Positions 16,175-24,483 of a stretch of DNA of 27,160 bases are shown here, piece after piece; positions within the stretch are counted from its first letter, which is position 1; each line of letters begins with the position of its first letter. This stretch comes from Legionella sp. Its GTDB lineage: Bacteria; Pseudomonadota; Gammaproteobacteria; Legionellales; Legionellaceae. Both the position numbers and the translations under genes were made by a program. The stretch is from the NCBI GenBank assembly GCA_004297865.1, contig SCSO01000060.1:1-27160 (forward strand), read 5' to 3'. The notes under the pieces were generated by a model. It did not search any database. It was not told where the DNA came from and saw only the letters and a list, made by a program, of their open reading frames with translations.

Positions 16175-17167
16175 TTAGCAATTCATCATTTGATGCGCAG
16201 TATCTAACATACGATTGGAGAAACCCCATTCATTATCATACCAAGCGACTATTTTAACTAAATTTCCAAATACCTTGGTTTGTGATGTATCAAAAATAGC
16301 CGAGGCAGGATTATGATTGAAATCACATGAGACTAATGGATCCTCATTGATTTGTAAAATACGGCTGCGGGCTTGACGAATCAAATCGTTAACTTCATTT
16401 GTGCTGGTTTCCCGAGATGCAGTGAAGGTTAAATCAATGACAGACACATTCAACACCGGTACACGCATTGCAAAGCCATCCAGCTTACCTGAAAGTTCAG
16501 GAATCACTAAACCTACTGCAGCAGCTGCGCCAGTTTTGGTGGGAATAATGGATTGAGTCGCTGAGCGAGCACGACGTAAATCTTCATGACTGCTATCTAA
16601 TAAAACTTGGTCATTTGTATAAGCATGAACAGTATTTAATAAACCATATTCTATGCCTAATTGGTCATGCAAAGGTTTAACAATGGGTGCTAAACAGTTG
16701 GTTGTACAAGACGCATTAGACACAATGGTATCAGAGGCTTTCAGTATACTGTGGTTAACGCCATACACAATAGTGGCATCAACGTTTTTACCTGGAGCAG
16801 AAATTAATACTTTTTTTGCCCCCGCGGTAATATGTTTCGCAGCGCCATCACGATGGGTAAAATAACCAGTGCACTCTAAAACCAAATCAACATTTAAATC
16901 TTTCCACGGTAAAAGCTCTGGATTACGTTCACCTAAGATCTGAATAGAATGTCCATCCACGATCATGGTATTTCCTTCTACTAGTACTTCACTAGCAAAA
17001 CGACCATGAGTTGAATCATAACGTGTTAAGTGGGCAGTAGTTTGAATGCCAGATAAATCATTGATTGCTACGATTTCAAATTCGTTTTGTCTATTGTATT
17101 CAAAAATCGATCTTAAAACGCAACGACCAATGCGACCGTAGCCATTAATCGCGACACGAATTGCCAT
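16175..17167 (-). CDS. gap: Glyceraldehyde-3-phosphate dehydrogenase
   Basis: Oxidises glyceraldehyde 3-phosphate to 1,3-bisphosphoglycerate with NAD and phosphate. The 330-residue product has the Rossmann loop N-G-Y-G-R-I-G-R, V-A-I-N-D-L (aspartate at the strand end favours NAD), Y-D-S-T-H-G-R-F, the catalytic cysteine 154 in N-A-S-C-T-T-N-C, H-A-Y-T-N-D-Q, the R-R-A-R-S-A-T-Q-S-I-I-P loop and W-Y-D-N-E-W-G-F-S near the end. The insert after N-D-L is shorter than in E. coli GapA. A GGAGAAG ribosome site precedes the ATG. It lies 27 bp after tkt. Confidence 0.97.
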   Translation of the reverse strand: MAIRVAINGYGRIGRCVLRSIFEYNRQNEFEIVAINDLSGIQTTAHLTRYDSTHGRFASEVLVEGNTMIVDGHSIQILGERNPELLPWKDLNVDLVLECTGYFTHRDGAAKHITAGAKKVLISAPGKNVDATIVYGVNHSILKASDTIVSNASCTTNCLAPIVKPLHDQLGIEYGLLNTVHAYTNDQVLLDSSHEDLRRARSATQSIIPTKTGAAAAVGLVIPELSGKLDGFAMRVPVLNVSVIDLTFTASRETSTNEVNDLIRQARSRILQINEDPLVSCDFNHNPASAIFDTSQTKVFGNLVKIVAWYDNEWGFSNRMLDTAHQMMNC

Positions 17168-17194
17168 ACTTACTTCTCCGATTGCGGTGGATGT

Positions 17195-19201
17195 TTACAC
17201 CAAGGTTTTTTTCATTAATGTTTCTAAAGTATTGATAATATGTTCTACCGTGAGACCTAAATATTCGTAAGCCTTTGCCGCAGGTGCAGAGACACCAAAG
17301 CGATCTAAGCCTACCACTGCGCCATCTAGACCCACAAATTGATACCAGAAAGCAGTACTTCCTGCCTCAATGGCGATACGCGTACGCACGGCATCAGGTA
17401 AGACTTGCTGTTTGTAAGCCGAATCTTGAGCATTAAAGTGTTCAACACAGGGTATGGAAATGACACGCACTTTAACTCCGCGAGTTTTAGCTTGAGCTGC
17501 TGCAGCCACGGCTAATTGCACTTCTGATCCTGTAGCCAACAATAGCGCATCAGGTTGACCTTCACAATCCACTAAAATGTAAGCCCCTTTTCTAATTAAT
17601 TCAGCAGAACCTGCTTGATGCGAAAGGGCGGGTAGATTTTGTCTCGAAAGTAATAAAGACGTGGGTCCATTATGATTTTCTAAAGCATCTTGCCAAGCCA
17701 CAGCAGTTTCCATGAGATCTGCAGGACGCCAAACCGTCATGCCGGGAGTCATGCGCAACATGGCTGCATGTTCAACGGGCTGATGGGTAGGGCCGTCTTC
17801 ACCTAGACCAATGGAGTCATGCGTGAATACATAAATCACGCGTTGTTTCATCAAGGCACTAAGACGTATGGCATTGCGTGCGTAATCAGCAAACACTAAA
17901 AAAGTGCCGCCGTAGGGAATAAATCCGCCATGCAAAGCAAGACCATTCATGATCGCTGCCATAGCAAATTCGCGCACACCATAAAAAAGGTAATTACCGG
18001 AAAAATCTTTGGCATTAATCGCTTTTGTGCCCGACCAATCGGTATTGTTAGAACCAGTAAGATCCGCAGATCCGCCCAACATTTCTGGTAAGTGTTTAGC
18101 AAAATATTCTATACATTGTTGAGACGCTTTACGGGTAGCAACAGCTTTATCACTGGTGCGGCATTGCTCAACCCAAAGCGCTGCAACTGTTTGCCAATCA
18201 TCGGGAAGATCACCATTCACTCGCCGTAAAAATTCTAAATTTTCTGCAGGGTAACGGGTTTGATAGTCATGTTGCAAAGCTAACCATTCTTGTTCATCAC
18301 GCGATCCGGCTTCCACATGACTCCAATCATCATAAATGTTTTGAGGAATGGTGAAGGCGGAATGTGGCCAATTAAAAAATTCTCTTACTTTAACTAAATC
18401 CTCTTTACTCAAAGGGGAACCATGAGATTTTTCGCTACCAGCAACTGAAGAACCTAAACCAATGGTCGTTTTACAAATGATCAAAGAGGGTTGCGTGGTA
18501 TTCTCGCGTGCCTGGTGAATCGCTTTTTCAATGGCCTGCATATCATGCCCATCAATAGCTTCAATGACTTGCCAGTTATAAGCTTTAAAACGAGCTGCGG
18601 TGTCATCAGTGAACCAGGTGTCTACTTTACCATCGATTGAAATACCATTGTCATCATAAAAGACGATTAATTTGCCTAAACCTAGGGTGCCTGCCAAAGA
18701 ACAGGCTTCATGGGAAATGCCTTCCATTAAGCAACCATCGCCGATGAAGGTATAAGTGTAATGATCGATTAAATCGATACCGGGCTTATTGAATTGAGTC
18801 GCCAGAACTTTTTCAGCTAAGGCAAGACCTACCGAATTGGCTAATCCCTGACCTAAAGGGCCAGTAGTGGTTTCCACACCAGGGGTATGGGAAAATTCTG
18901 GGTGTCCGGGTGTTTTTGAATGCAATTGCCGGAAATTTTTCAATTCTTCAAGGGGTAAATTATAGCCCGAAAGATGTAATAATGAGTAAAGCAACATAGA
19001 GCCATGACCATTGGATAAAACAAAACGGTCACGATTGATCCAATGAGGGTTTTTGGGGTTATGCTTCAAGAATTGGGTCCATAAAACGGTGGCAATATCG
19101 GCCATTCCTAGAGGCATACCCGGGTGCCCCGATTGAGCCTGGTCTACCGCGTCAATACTTAAAATGCGCAAGGCATTGGCTAACTCTTTTGAAGGATTCA
19201 T
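17195..19201 (-). CDS. tkt: Transketolase
   Basis: Moves two-carbon units between sugar phosphates in the pentose phosphate pathway, using thiamine diphosphate. The 668-residue product has H26 in Q-S-G-H-P-G-M-P-L-G, the thiamine motif G-D155-G-C-L-M-E-G-I-S-H-E-A ending in N-G-I, and the pyrimidine-domain segment V-F-T-H-D-S-I-G-L-G-E-D-G-P-T-H-Q-P-V-E, all standard. Length is normal. The ATG has only a weak GAAGAG ribosome site. It heads the operon tkt-gap-pgk-pyk, linking pentose and lower glycolytic enzymes; the fructose-bisphosphate aldolase gene I recall near this cluster in Legionella and Coxiella is absent here. Confidence 0.97.
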   Translation of the reverse strand: MNPSKELANALRILSIDAVDQAQSGHPGMPLGMADIATVLWTQFLKHNPKNPHWINRDRFVLSNGHGSMLLYSLLHLSGYNLPLEELKNFRQLHSKTPGHPEFSHTPGVETTTGPLGQGLANSVGLALAEKVLATQFNKPGIDLIDHYTYTFIGDGCLMEGISHEACSLAGTLGLGKLIVFYDDNGISIDGKVDTWFTDDTAARFKAYNWQVIEAIDGHDMQAIEKAIHQARENTTQPSLIICKTTIGLGSSVAGSEKSHGSPLSKEDLVKVREFFNWPHSAFTIPQNIYDDWSHVEAGSRDEQEWLALQHDYQTRYPAENLEFLRRVNGDLPDDWQTVAALWVEQCRTSDKAVATRKASQQCIEYFAKHLPEMLGGSADLTGSNNTDWSGTKAINAKDFSGNYLFYGVREFAMAAIMNGLALHGGFIPYGGTFLVFADYARNAIRLSALMKQRVIYVFTHDSIGLGEDGPTHQPVEHAAMLRMTPGMTVWRPADLMETAVAWQDALENHNGPTSLLLSRQNLPALSHQAGSAELIRKGAYILVDCEGQPDALLLATGSEVQLAVAAAAQAKTRGVKVRVISIPCVEHFNAQDSAYKQQVLPDAVRTRIAIEAGSTAFWYQFVGLDGAVVGLDRFGVSAPAAKAYEYLGLTVEHIINTLETLMKKTLV

Positions 19202-19232
19202 GCTTACTCTTCTGCATTTAATTGAGGCGGCT

Positions 19233-19261
19233 ATTGTCGCTCAGAAGCCTGTAATCAGCAA
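19233..19261 (-). promoter_or_regulatory. Possible promoter of the tkt operon
   Basis: On the minus strand, TTGCTG (19256-19261) and GACAAT (19233-19238) are 17 bp apart, about 32 bases ahead of the tkt ATG. The boxes are only fair matches. Confidence 0.3.
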
Positions 19262-19321
19262 GAAAACAGTTCATTTTTTATGATATCTCAGGTAAATTTC
19301 TTAAAATAATGTTTTTAAAAA

Positions 19322-19350
19322 TTTACTTTTTGTATAAATTTTGTTAAAAT
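19322..19350 (+). promoter_or_regulatory. Predicted promoter for the membrane protein gene
   Basis: TTTACT (19322-19327) and TAAAAT (19345-19350) are spaced 17 bp apart, matching the sigma-70 boxes at 4 and 5 of 6 positions. The leader to the ATG at 19411 would be about 54 bases. It is divergent from the tkt operon. Confidence 0.45.
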
Positions 19351-19410
19351 TGATGACTTTAAGTGATTAAATGGCCTAGGAATACCCTAGTTTAGCGGCT
19401 TTAGGAAGTT

Positions 19411-20694
19411 ATGAATCCCGTATTAAGGCATATTTTAGATAACGATTTAGATTCTTATATCTGTGTTGAAGATCTAACAGTTGAATGGACTTTTTCCCAA
19501 AAATTCCCTCGTTTGGGAGTCCATTTTTATAATAAAATCCTACCGAATCACCAGATATTTAATATTGAATACAGTGTCCTTTGCTGCCAACTCAAGGCGC
19601 AATTAGCGAACCCGGAAAAAATCAACGAAACGCAGCTAAAAGAGCAATTAATTGCCGCTTTGGTGCTTGCCGAGTTCTTGGAGCAAATTAACCTCCATTA
19701 TTTAAATGTTCCTCGAGAAGTTCAGCGGTTGCGCCAGCATAAAAAGGTTTATAAGCAATTATTAAAAGATTGGCAGGGGTATCGCTTTGCCTTAGATTCT
19801 TTAGACAATGAAGAAGTTGATGTGGGTTATTCCGTTGCGCAACTGATTCGCAATTTGACGGTGCAAAGTAATTTGTATAGACAATTTTTTGTGCGAATTA
19901 AACGCCTTCTAGATACTATCTCTTTGATTGGTACCAGTTCGGTTTTATTTGAACAATTTGTGCAGGGGCTGGGTAAATTAACCAATCGGATGTTACCGCA
20001 TTTAGCCTGGTTCTTTTTCTTACCTCGTTTATTAAGCAATCTCTTTTTGATTTTAAAACACACCATTCCTGGACAATGGATGAGTGAGGAAGAAAAATCT
20101 TTGAGTTGGACTAATCGCTTGTCCGCGCAGATGCAACGCCGTTATTTTGAATTAGGCAATGACAGCATCTGGGTTGCCGTCGGTATAGTGAATTGCTTTT
20201 TTCTAGTGGGTTCTCTTTCACCTGTCGGGGCATACATTAACGTGGCCTTTTTTGGTTATGACGTGGTGTTGGCAGCTTTAAGAGCCTATGTGGAGCTCTA
20301 TCGTTTGTATGATTTGCAGGCAGATTATTTAAATAAGTTTGCTAATGAAACCGACCCAGACCAATTAGCGACTTTAGAAGAATTTTATAAGCATTTAGAA
20401 GATCGCATAGATTTTGAAGAGCAACGTTTAGAGATCAATCTCTGGGCAGTCTTTTTCTTATTTGTTGCTATGGCGTTTACTATTCCCGCTTTAAGTTTCA
20501 ATCCGATTTTTGCAATGTTTGGCGCCATAATTTTAGTCGCCACCACTATCGCCAATTACGTCTTAAGCCAGCAATTGGAAGAAAGCCGGCCACAAGATCA
20601 AATAGAGCTTCCAAGCGCCGGACGTCTGAGCTTTTTCGCTCCTAAACCTTCTGCCTCTAAGGATGATTCGCTCCTGCCACAATTAGTGATATGA
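19411..20694 (+). CDS. Multi-pass membrane protein of unknown function
   Basis: A 427-residue protein without a family I can name. The first ~190 residues are soluble and helical. Hydrophobic segments follow at about 197-217, 252-268, 272-292, 343-362 and 365-386, with a charged, likely coiled stretch (300-342, R-L-Y-D-L-Q-A-D-Y-L to E-E-Q-R-L) between the third and fourth. The last 40 residues are hydrophilic and serine/proline-rich. Its layout reminds me of large paralogous membrane-protein families in Legionella genomes, some suspected to be secreted, but I cannot confirm this. There is no signal peptide. TTAGGAAG before the ATG is a fair ribosome site. It ends 35 bp before prlC, so both may be read together. 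Confidence 0.6.
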   Translation: MNPVLRHILDNDLDSYICVEDLTVEWTFSQKFPRLGVHFYNKILPNHQIFNIEYSVLCCQLKAQLANPEKINETQLKEQLIAALVLAEFLEQINLHYLNVPREVQRLRQHKKVYKQLLKDWQGYRFALDSLDNEEVDVGYSVAQLIRNLTVQSNLYRQFFVRIKRLLDTISLIGTSSVLFEQFVQGLGKLTNRMLPHLAWFFFLPRLLSNLFLILKHTIPGQWMSEEEKSLSWTNRLSAQMQRRYFELGNDSIWVAVGIVNCFFLVGSLSPVGAYINVAFFGYDVVLAALRAYVELYRLYDLQADYLNKFANETDPDQLATLEEFYKHLEDRIDFEEQRLEINLWAVFFLFVAMAFTIPALSFNPIFAMFGAIILVATTIANYVLSQQLEESRPQDQIELPSAGRLSFFAPKPSASKDDSLLPQLVI

Positions 20695-20729
20695 TTTAAC
20701 CATTATTCTTTCATTGAAAAAGGTTAATC

Positions 20730-22745
20730 ATGTCAGCTCCTGTAGGACTTCCACAATTTAGTCGAGTGAAGACAGATGGCTTTAAAGCTCATCTTGATGC
20801 CATGCTCAACAATCATCTGCAAATCGTCGAGAATTTATTAAAAACCAACCCGCACTATACCTGGGATAATTTAATGTATCCGCTGGATGATCTTGCTGAT
20901 GAATTAGAACGCTTTTGGTCTCCCTTATCGCACTTACATTCGGTGATGGATTCTCCCGCTTTACGCGAATGTTATGAATCCTGCTTGCCCGCGCTTTCAG
21001 CATATGAAGCGGCTATTGGGCAAAATCGGCAATTGTATGAGGCGATTAAATCCATTGATTCACGTCAACTTGATTCAGCACAGCAAAAGATTTTGCAAGA
21101 CAGTATTAAGGATTTTGAGTTATCGGGTGTGGCATTATCCGAAAAAGATAAAAAACGTTTTGAAGCCATACAAGCGCGTTTGGCGGAATTATCTAATAAA
21201 TTTCAAAATAATATTTTAGATGCAGCGCAAGCTTTTAGTTTGCATATTACTGACGGCAAACGTTTACGTGGTTTACCCGAGCATGCTTTAAATACGGCGA
21301 AAGAATTAGCTACAGAAAAAGGTTTAACGGGTTTTGTGTTCAACTTGGAATATCCTAGTTATCAAGCTGTAATGACTTACGCTGAAGATCGCGCCTTACG
21401 CGAAGAAATGTATCAAGCCTACGTCACACGGGCTTCTGATCAAGGACCGCACGCGGGTCTTTATGACAATACGCAATTGATTAATGAAATATTGGCTCTG
21501 CGACATGAAAAGGCCGAGTTGTTAGGTTTCGACAATTACGCGGAATTATCTTTAGCCACCAAAATGGCGGAATCATCCAAGCAGGTGAATGAATTCTTAC
21601 ATGACTTGATTGCCAAAGCACGCAAACAAGCGGAAGAAGAGTTTAAACAATTACAAGACTTTGCGCGTGCTGAATACCAACTTGATCCCATCAAACCTTG
21701 GGATGTGGGTTTTCTCTCAGAAAAACGTCGCCAACAATTATTTACGCTATCACAAGAAGATTTACGTCCTTATTTCCCTCAACCTAAAGCGATGGAAGGT
21801 TTGTTTGCCGTGGTTAAAATACTTTATGGCATGCGGGTTGAAGAAATAAAAGGAGTGGATGTTTGGCATAAAGACGTCCAATGCTATTGCATTATCGATG
21901 ATAAAAACCAAGTACGTGGAACCATCTATACCGACTTATTTGCACGACCGAATAAACAAAACGGTGCTTGGATGGATTCTCTACAAAGTCGCAGAAAATT
22001 AGCGGACGGCACTATTCAATTACCTATAGCAACCTTAACTTGTAATTTCGCAAAATCCTCTTCCAACAAACCGGCCACTTTATCGCATGATGAAATCAAT
22101 ACCTTATTCCATGAATTTGGTCATTGCTTACATCATATCTTAACGCAAGTCGATTACATCGGTGCTTCGGGTATCAACGGAGTCGAGTGGGATGCTGTGG
22201 AATTGCCAAGCCAATTTTTTGAAAACTGGTGCTGGGATCAAAGTGCTTTAGCCTTATTAACCTCTCATGTAGATACCGGAGAAACATTACCTGCAGAATT
22301 ATTTGAACGCTTGAATGCTGCGAAAAATTTCCAATCTGCCATGGGTATGTTAAGACAAATCGAATTTGCCCTGTTTGATTTCCGCATTCATCAAGAATTC
22401 GAAGCCAACAAAAACACTTTCGTAAACGACATCCTTGCTGACGTGCGCAACAAAACCAGCATAGTTCCCACCGTACCGTACAACCGTTTTCAACACAGCT
22501 TTAGCCATATTTTCGGAGGCGGATATGCAGCGGGTTATTATAGCTACAGTTGGGCAGAAGTATTATCCAGCGACGCTTTTTCACGCTTTGAAGAAGAGGG
22601 CGTTTTTAACCCCAAAACCGGCCAAGATTTCTTAAAATTTATATTAGAAGTAGGCGGCTCAAAAACCGCCGCGGAAGCCTACAAAGCCTTCAGAGGTCGC
22701 AATGCTACAGTAGATGCTTTATTAAGACACAACGGTATTCTCTAG
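20730..22745 (+). CDS. prlC: Oligopeptidase A (M3 zinc metallopeptidase)
   Basis: Cuts short peptides, including cleaved signal peptides, in the cytoplasm. The 671-residue product is close to the 680 residues of E. coli PrlC/OpdA. The zinc site is intact: H461-E-F-G-H465 in L-F-H-E-F-G-H-C-L-H-H, and the third ligand E491 in G-V-E-W-D-A-V-E-L-P-S-Q. The C-terminal Y-A-A-G-Y-Y-S-Y-S-W-A substrate loop, with its tyrosines and glycines, is also present. The start is set by an AAAGG ribosome site. It follows the membrane protein gene by 35 bp and is followed by two hairpins. Confidence 0.95.
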   Translation: MSAPVGLPQFSRVKTDGFKAHLDAMLNNHLQIVENLLKTNPHYTWDNLMYPLDDLADELERFWSPLSHLHSVMDSPALRECYESCLPALSAYEAAIGQNRQLYEAIKSIDSRQLDSAQQKILQDSIKDFELSGVALSEKDKKRFEAIQARLAELSNKFQNNILDAAQAFSLHITDGKRLRGLPEHALNTAKELATEKGLTGFVFNLEYPSYQAVMTYAEDRALREEMYQAYVTRASDQGPHAGLYDNTQLINEILALRHEKAELLGFDNYAELSLATKMAESSKQVNEFLHDLIAKARKQAEEEFKQLQDFARAEYQLDPIKPWDVGFLSEKRRQQLFTLSQEDLRPYFPQPKAMEGLFAVVKILYGMRVEEIKGVDVWHKDVQCYCIIDDKNQVRGTIYTDLFARPNKQNGAWMDSLQSRRKLADGTIQLPIATLTCNFAKSSSNKPATLSHDEINTLFHEFGHCLHHILTQVDYIGASGINGVEWDAVELPSQFFENWCWDQSALALLTSHVDTGETLPAELFERLNAAKNFQSAMGMLRQIEFALFDFRIHQEFEANKNTFVNDILADVRNKTSIVPTVPYNRFQHSFSHIFGGGYAAGYYSYSWAEVLSSDAFSRFEEEGVFNPKTGQDFLKFILEVGGSKTAAEAYKAFRGRNATVDALLRHNGIL

Positions 22746-22749
22746 CGTT

Positions 22750-22773
22750 GTCATACCCACGAAGGTGGGTATC
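22750..22773 (+). repeat. 24-nt palindromic repeat, copy 2
   Basis: ATACCCAC pairs with GTGGGTAT around GAAG (22753-22772). It is the same element as the copy at 13462-13485, with two base pairs exchanged on both sides of the stem, so pairing is kept. It starts 4 bases after the prlC stop. Confidence 0.72.
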
Positions 22774-22783
22774 TATATAAGAT

Positions 22784-22807
22784 AAGGTTGGGTCAAAACC
22801 CAACCTT
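22784..22807 (+). terminator. Hairpin between prlC and the convergent 22832 gene
   Basis: A perfect 10-bp stem, AAGGTTGGGT (22784-22793) with ACCCAACCTT (22798-22807), around CAAA. It is related to the palindromes at 13493-13567. Only a weak U stretch (TAATAA) follows, but its place between convergent genes suits a bidirectional terminator. Confidence 0.52.
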
Positions 22808-22831
22808 TAATAAGATTTGTATACGAGCTTC

Positions 22832-23317
22832 CTAATGGTTCCACTGATTAGAAAGTTGGTCAGGTGAGTCGGTGTCATCAATTGCCAACACAATACCACC
22901 ATCTTTAATACCCTTCTCATAAATTTTAGCTTTATCTTCAGGTATTCCCCAACCCACAAGAGCTCCCATCAATCCACCAGAAATGGCACCAGCTCCTGCA
23001 CCAGCCAATCCAGCAGCCAGAGGACCAGCTACCACCAAACCTACTCCTGGGAAAACAATATTAGTACCAATTGCAGCAATCGCAGCTAATGAACCACCCA
23101 CTGCGGCTCCAAGAGTACCACCCACTCCAGCTCCTTCCAAAGCATCATTGCCAGGTACTTTTTCTACCAAAACGGAATCGAAATATTTCTTCTTCGATCC
23201 TTCAGACATAATCACATTGATGTCCTTATCGGTATATCCACTTTGTAGAGCCTGACGATAGGCTGCTTCCGCCGAAGCTTTATCGGTAAACAACTCACTA
23301 CTGTAATGTTTGTTCAT
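22832..23317 (-). CDS. Glycine-zipper protein with a YflT-like stress domain
   Basis: A 161-residue protein. The first ~45 residues (S-S-E-L-F-T-D-K-A-S-A-E-A-A-Y-R-Q-A-L-Q-S-G-Y to V-I-M-S) look like the N-terminal half of general stress protein 17M/YflT-like domains. Residues 62-125 are a long run of small residues with G-x3-G spacing (G-A-G-V-G-G-T-L-G-A-A-V-G-G-S, then G-L-A-G-A-G-A-G-A-I-S-G-G), a glycine zipper that could pack in a membrane or oligomer. The end, P-E-D-K-A-K-I-Y-E-K-G-I-K-D-G-G-I-V-L-A-I, fits the second half of the domain. The ATG has GAGGAG upstream. It lies 31 bp after the gene at 23349-23627, with a hairpin at the junction. Confidence 0.68.
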   Translation of the reverse strand: MNKHYSSELFTDKASAEAAYRQALQSGYTDKDINVIMSEGSKKKYFDSVLVEKVPGNDALEGAGVGGTLGAAVGGSLAAIAAIGTNIVFPGVGLVVAGPLAAGLAGAGAGAISGGLMGALVGWGIPEDKAKIYEKGIKDGGIVLAIDDTDSPDQLSNQWNH

Positions 23318-23341
23318 GATAAACTCCTCAATAATCCATCA

Positions 23342-23361
23342 ACCCAAGTTATTGCTTGGGT
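23342..23361 (-). promoter_or_regulatory. Hairpin holding a stop codon in its loop
   Basis: On the minus strand ACCCAAG pairs with CTTGGGT, and the 6-base loop CAATAA contains the TAA stop of the upstream gene. It lies 24 bases before the next start codon. A terminating ribosome would open the stem, so it may tune RNA decay or coupling between the two genes. That is inference. Confidence 0.45.
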
Positions 23362-23627
23362 CTATTACCTGGTGTGTTAACGGATTTGCCAGAGCCCAAA
23401 CCTTCTTTGCCTTTCTCACCGGAAATAAATTTATTTCTATTAGCGGCTTGACCAGAAGTATGCTGAGTCCTATCACTCATAGGATTAGATTGATTAGGAT
23501 TTGCAGCGGGTTTTTTACCAGTTCCAGCTGCCCCTTTATCTTTCACCAACTTGTCTTTATTAATGGTGCTTTGAGTGGTTTGAGTTCTTCCAGTTTGACC
23601 TGATTTATCTTTTGAATAATCCATCAT
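23349..23627 (-). CDS. Disordered hydrophilic protein, stress-protein-like
   Basis: A 92-residue protein with almost no hydrophobic residues, rich in K, G, T, Q, S and N (M-M-D-Y-S-K-D-K-S-G-Q-T-G-R-T at the start; K-D-K-G-A-A-G-T-G-K-K-P in the middle). It should be disordered. The repeated lysine/glycine clusters recall small stress-induced or hydrophilin-type proteins, but no defined domain is visible. An AAAGGAG ribosome site precedes two consecutive ATG codons. A hairpin is present in the leader at 23661-23676. It probably forms an operon with the glycine-zipper gene, which supports a stress role for both; this is inference. Confidence 0.63.
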   Translation of the reverse strand: MMDYSKDKSGQTGRTQTTQSTINKDKLVKDKGAAGTGKKPAANPNQSNPMSDRTQHTSGQAANRNKFISGEKGKEGLGSGKSVNTPGNRPKQ

Positions 23628-23697
23628 AATTCTCCTTTAATAAAATAAAAAACAATCAGTTCTCCGCTTCGGGAGATTTTTGTAAGATCAGTTGTTT

Positions 23698-23727
23698 ATT
23701 AAATATAACAGTCATAAAAAGTGACAA
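23698..23727 (-). promoter_or_regulatory. Predicted promoter of the two stress-like genes
   Basis: On the minus strand, TTGTCA (23722-23727) and TTTAAT (23698-23703) are 18 bp apart, each matching sigma-70 consensus at 5 of 6 positions. The leader of about 65 bases carries the hairpin TCTCC/GGAGA at 23661-23676. A second TATAAT (minus, 23784-23789) further upstream lacks a good -35 box. Confidence 0.4.
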
Positions 23728-24037
23728 AAGCTATAGCAGTAATAGCGCGAAAGGAATAGACATTCATTCCTTAATTCCCCTCAATTATAGTACAAAATTC
23801 GGGCTTTCAGGACGCAAAAAAAGAGGGTTTGTGGTGTTTTTGAGTAAATTCAAGAAGTAAAAATTTAATATTTTTTTGCAAAAATATTATGTGTATGAAA
23901 ATACAGGCATTTAATAATTAATGCATATTTTTCATGCGGTTACTGATTTTTCTAATTTTATGAAAATTGATGATTTAAATAGGAGTCACTCAGAGTCATT
24001 TTAGAGAAGGGTAGGGTGATCTTATTAAGTCATTTTA
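23728..24037. other. Gene-free AT-rich stretch
   Basis: No credible coding frame or known RNA is seen. It holds an AT-rich 9-bp hairpin, AATATTTTT with AAAAATATT around TTGC (23867-23888), and the upstream regions of ssrA and of the divergent stress-like genes. Confidence 0.6.
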
Positions 24038-24046
24038 TGTTATAAT
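24038..24046 (+). promoter_or_regulatory. Extended -10 promoter of ssrA
   Basis: TGTTATAAT is a perfect -10 box with the TGn extension. It lies 16 bases before the mature tmRNA 5' end, so a short precursor leader would be trimmed off. No clear -35 box is present. Confidence 0.62.
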
Positions 24047-24062
24047 TAAAGTGTACAGATAT

Positions 24063-24469
24063 GGGGGCGACCTGGTTTCGACGTGGGTTGCAAAACCAGA
24101 GGTGCATGCCGAGAATGAGAACTCTCGTAAATCAGACTCAAATAAATATAAATGCAAACGAAGCAAACTATGATGCAGTTAACGTTGACCAAGCTATTGC
24201 AGCCTAATCAATTGTAACTCATCAACGTGTACTGGCCTTAACCCCAGTGCCCCGTTCGACCGGGCCCGCTTATCGGCATCGAATCAACGGTCATAGGAGA
24301 TAAGCTAGCATCAAAATCCATCCCGGGTTTAAATGCGAAATTTAGGGAATCGCTGTGTACTATCCTGCCCGTCGGAGAGCCCACAGTTAAATCAAAAGAC
24401 AAGGCTACGCATGTAGACCCAAAGGCAGAGGATTTACGGACGCGGGTTCGATTCCCGCCGCCTCCACCA
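24063..24469 (+). ncRNA. ssrA: Transfer-messenger RNA (tmRNA)
   Basis: Rescues stalled ribosomes with SmpB and tags the unfinished protein for degradation. The 407-nt gene starts GGGGGCGACCTGGTTTCGAC and ends in the T-arm GGTTCGATTCC and CGCCTCCACCA, whose CGCCTCC pairs with the 5' GGGGGCG (one G-U pair). The CCA is encoded. The tag frame begins at the GCA at 24154 and ends with TAA at 24205-24207: ANEANYDAVNVDQAIAA. The start A-N and the end A-A are typical; the length of 17 residues is long compared with the usual 10 or so. Confidence 0.97.
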
Positions 24470-24483
24470 TATAAATCCTTGAT

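Noticed and set aside
22983..23255. 90-codon plus-strand frame rich in alanine and proline
   Set aside because: It is the antisense reading of the glycine-zipper gene, whose GC-rich small-residue codons keep the opposite strand open.
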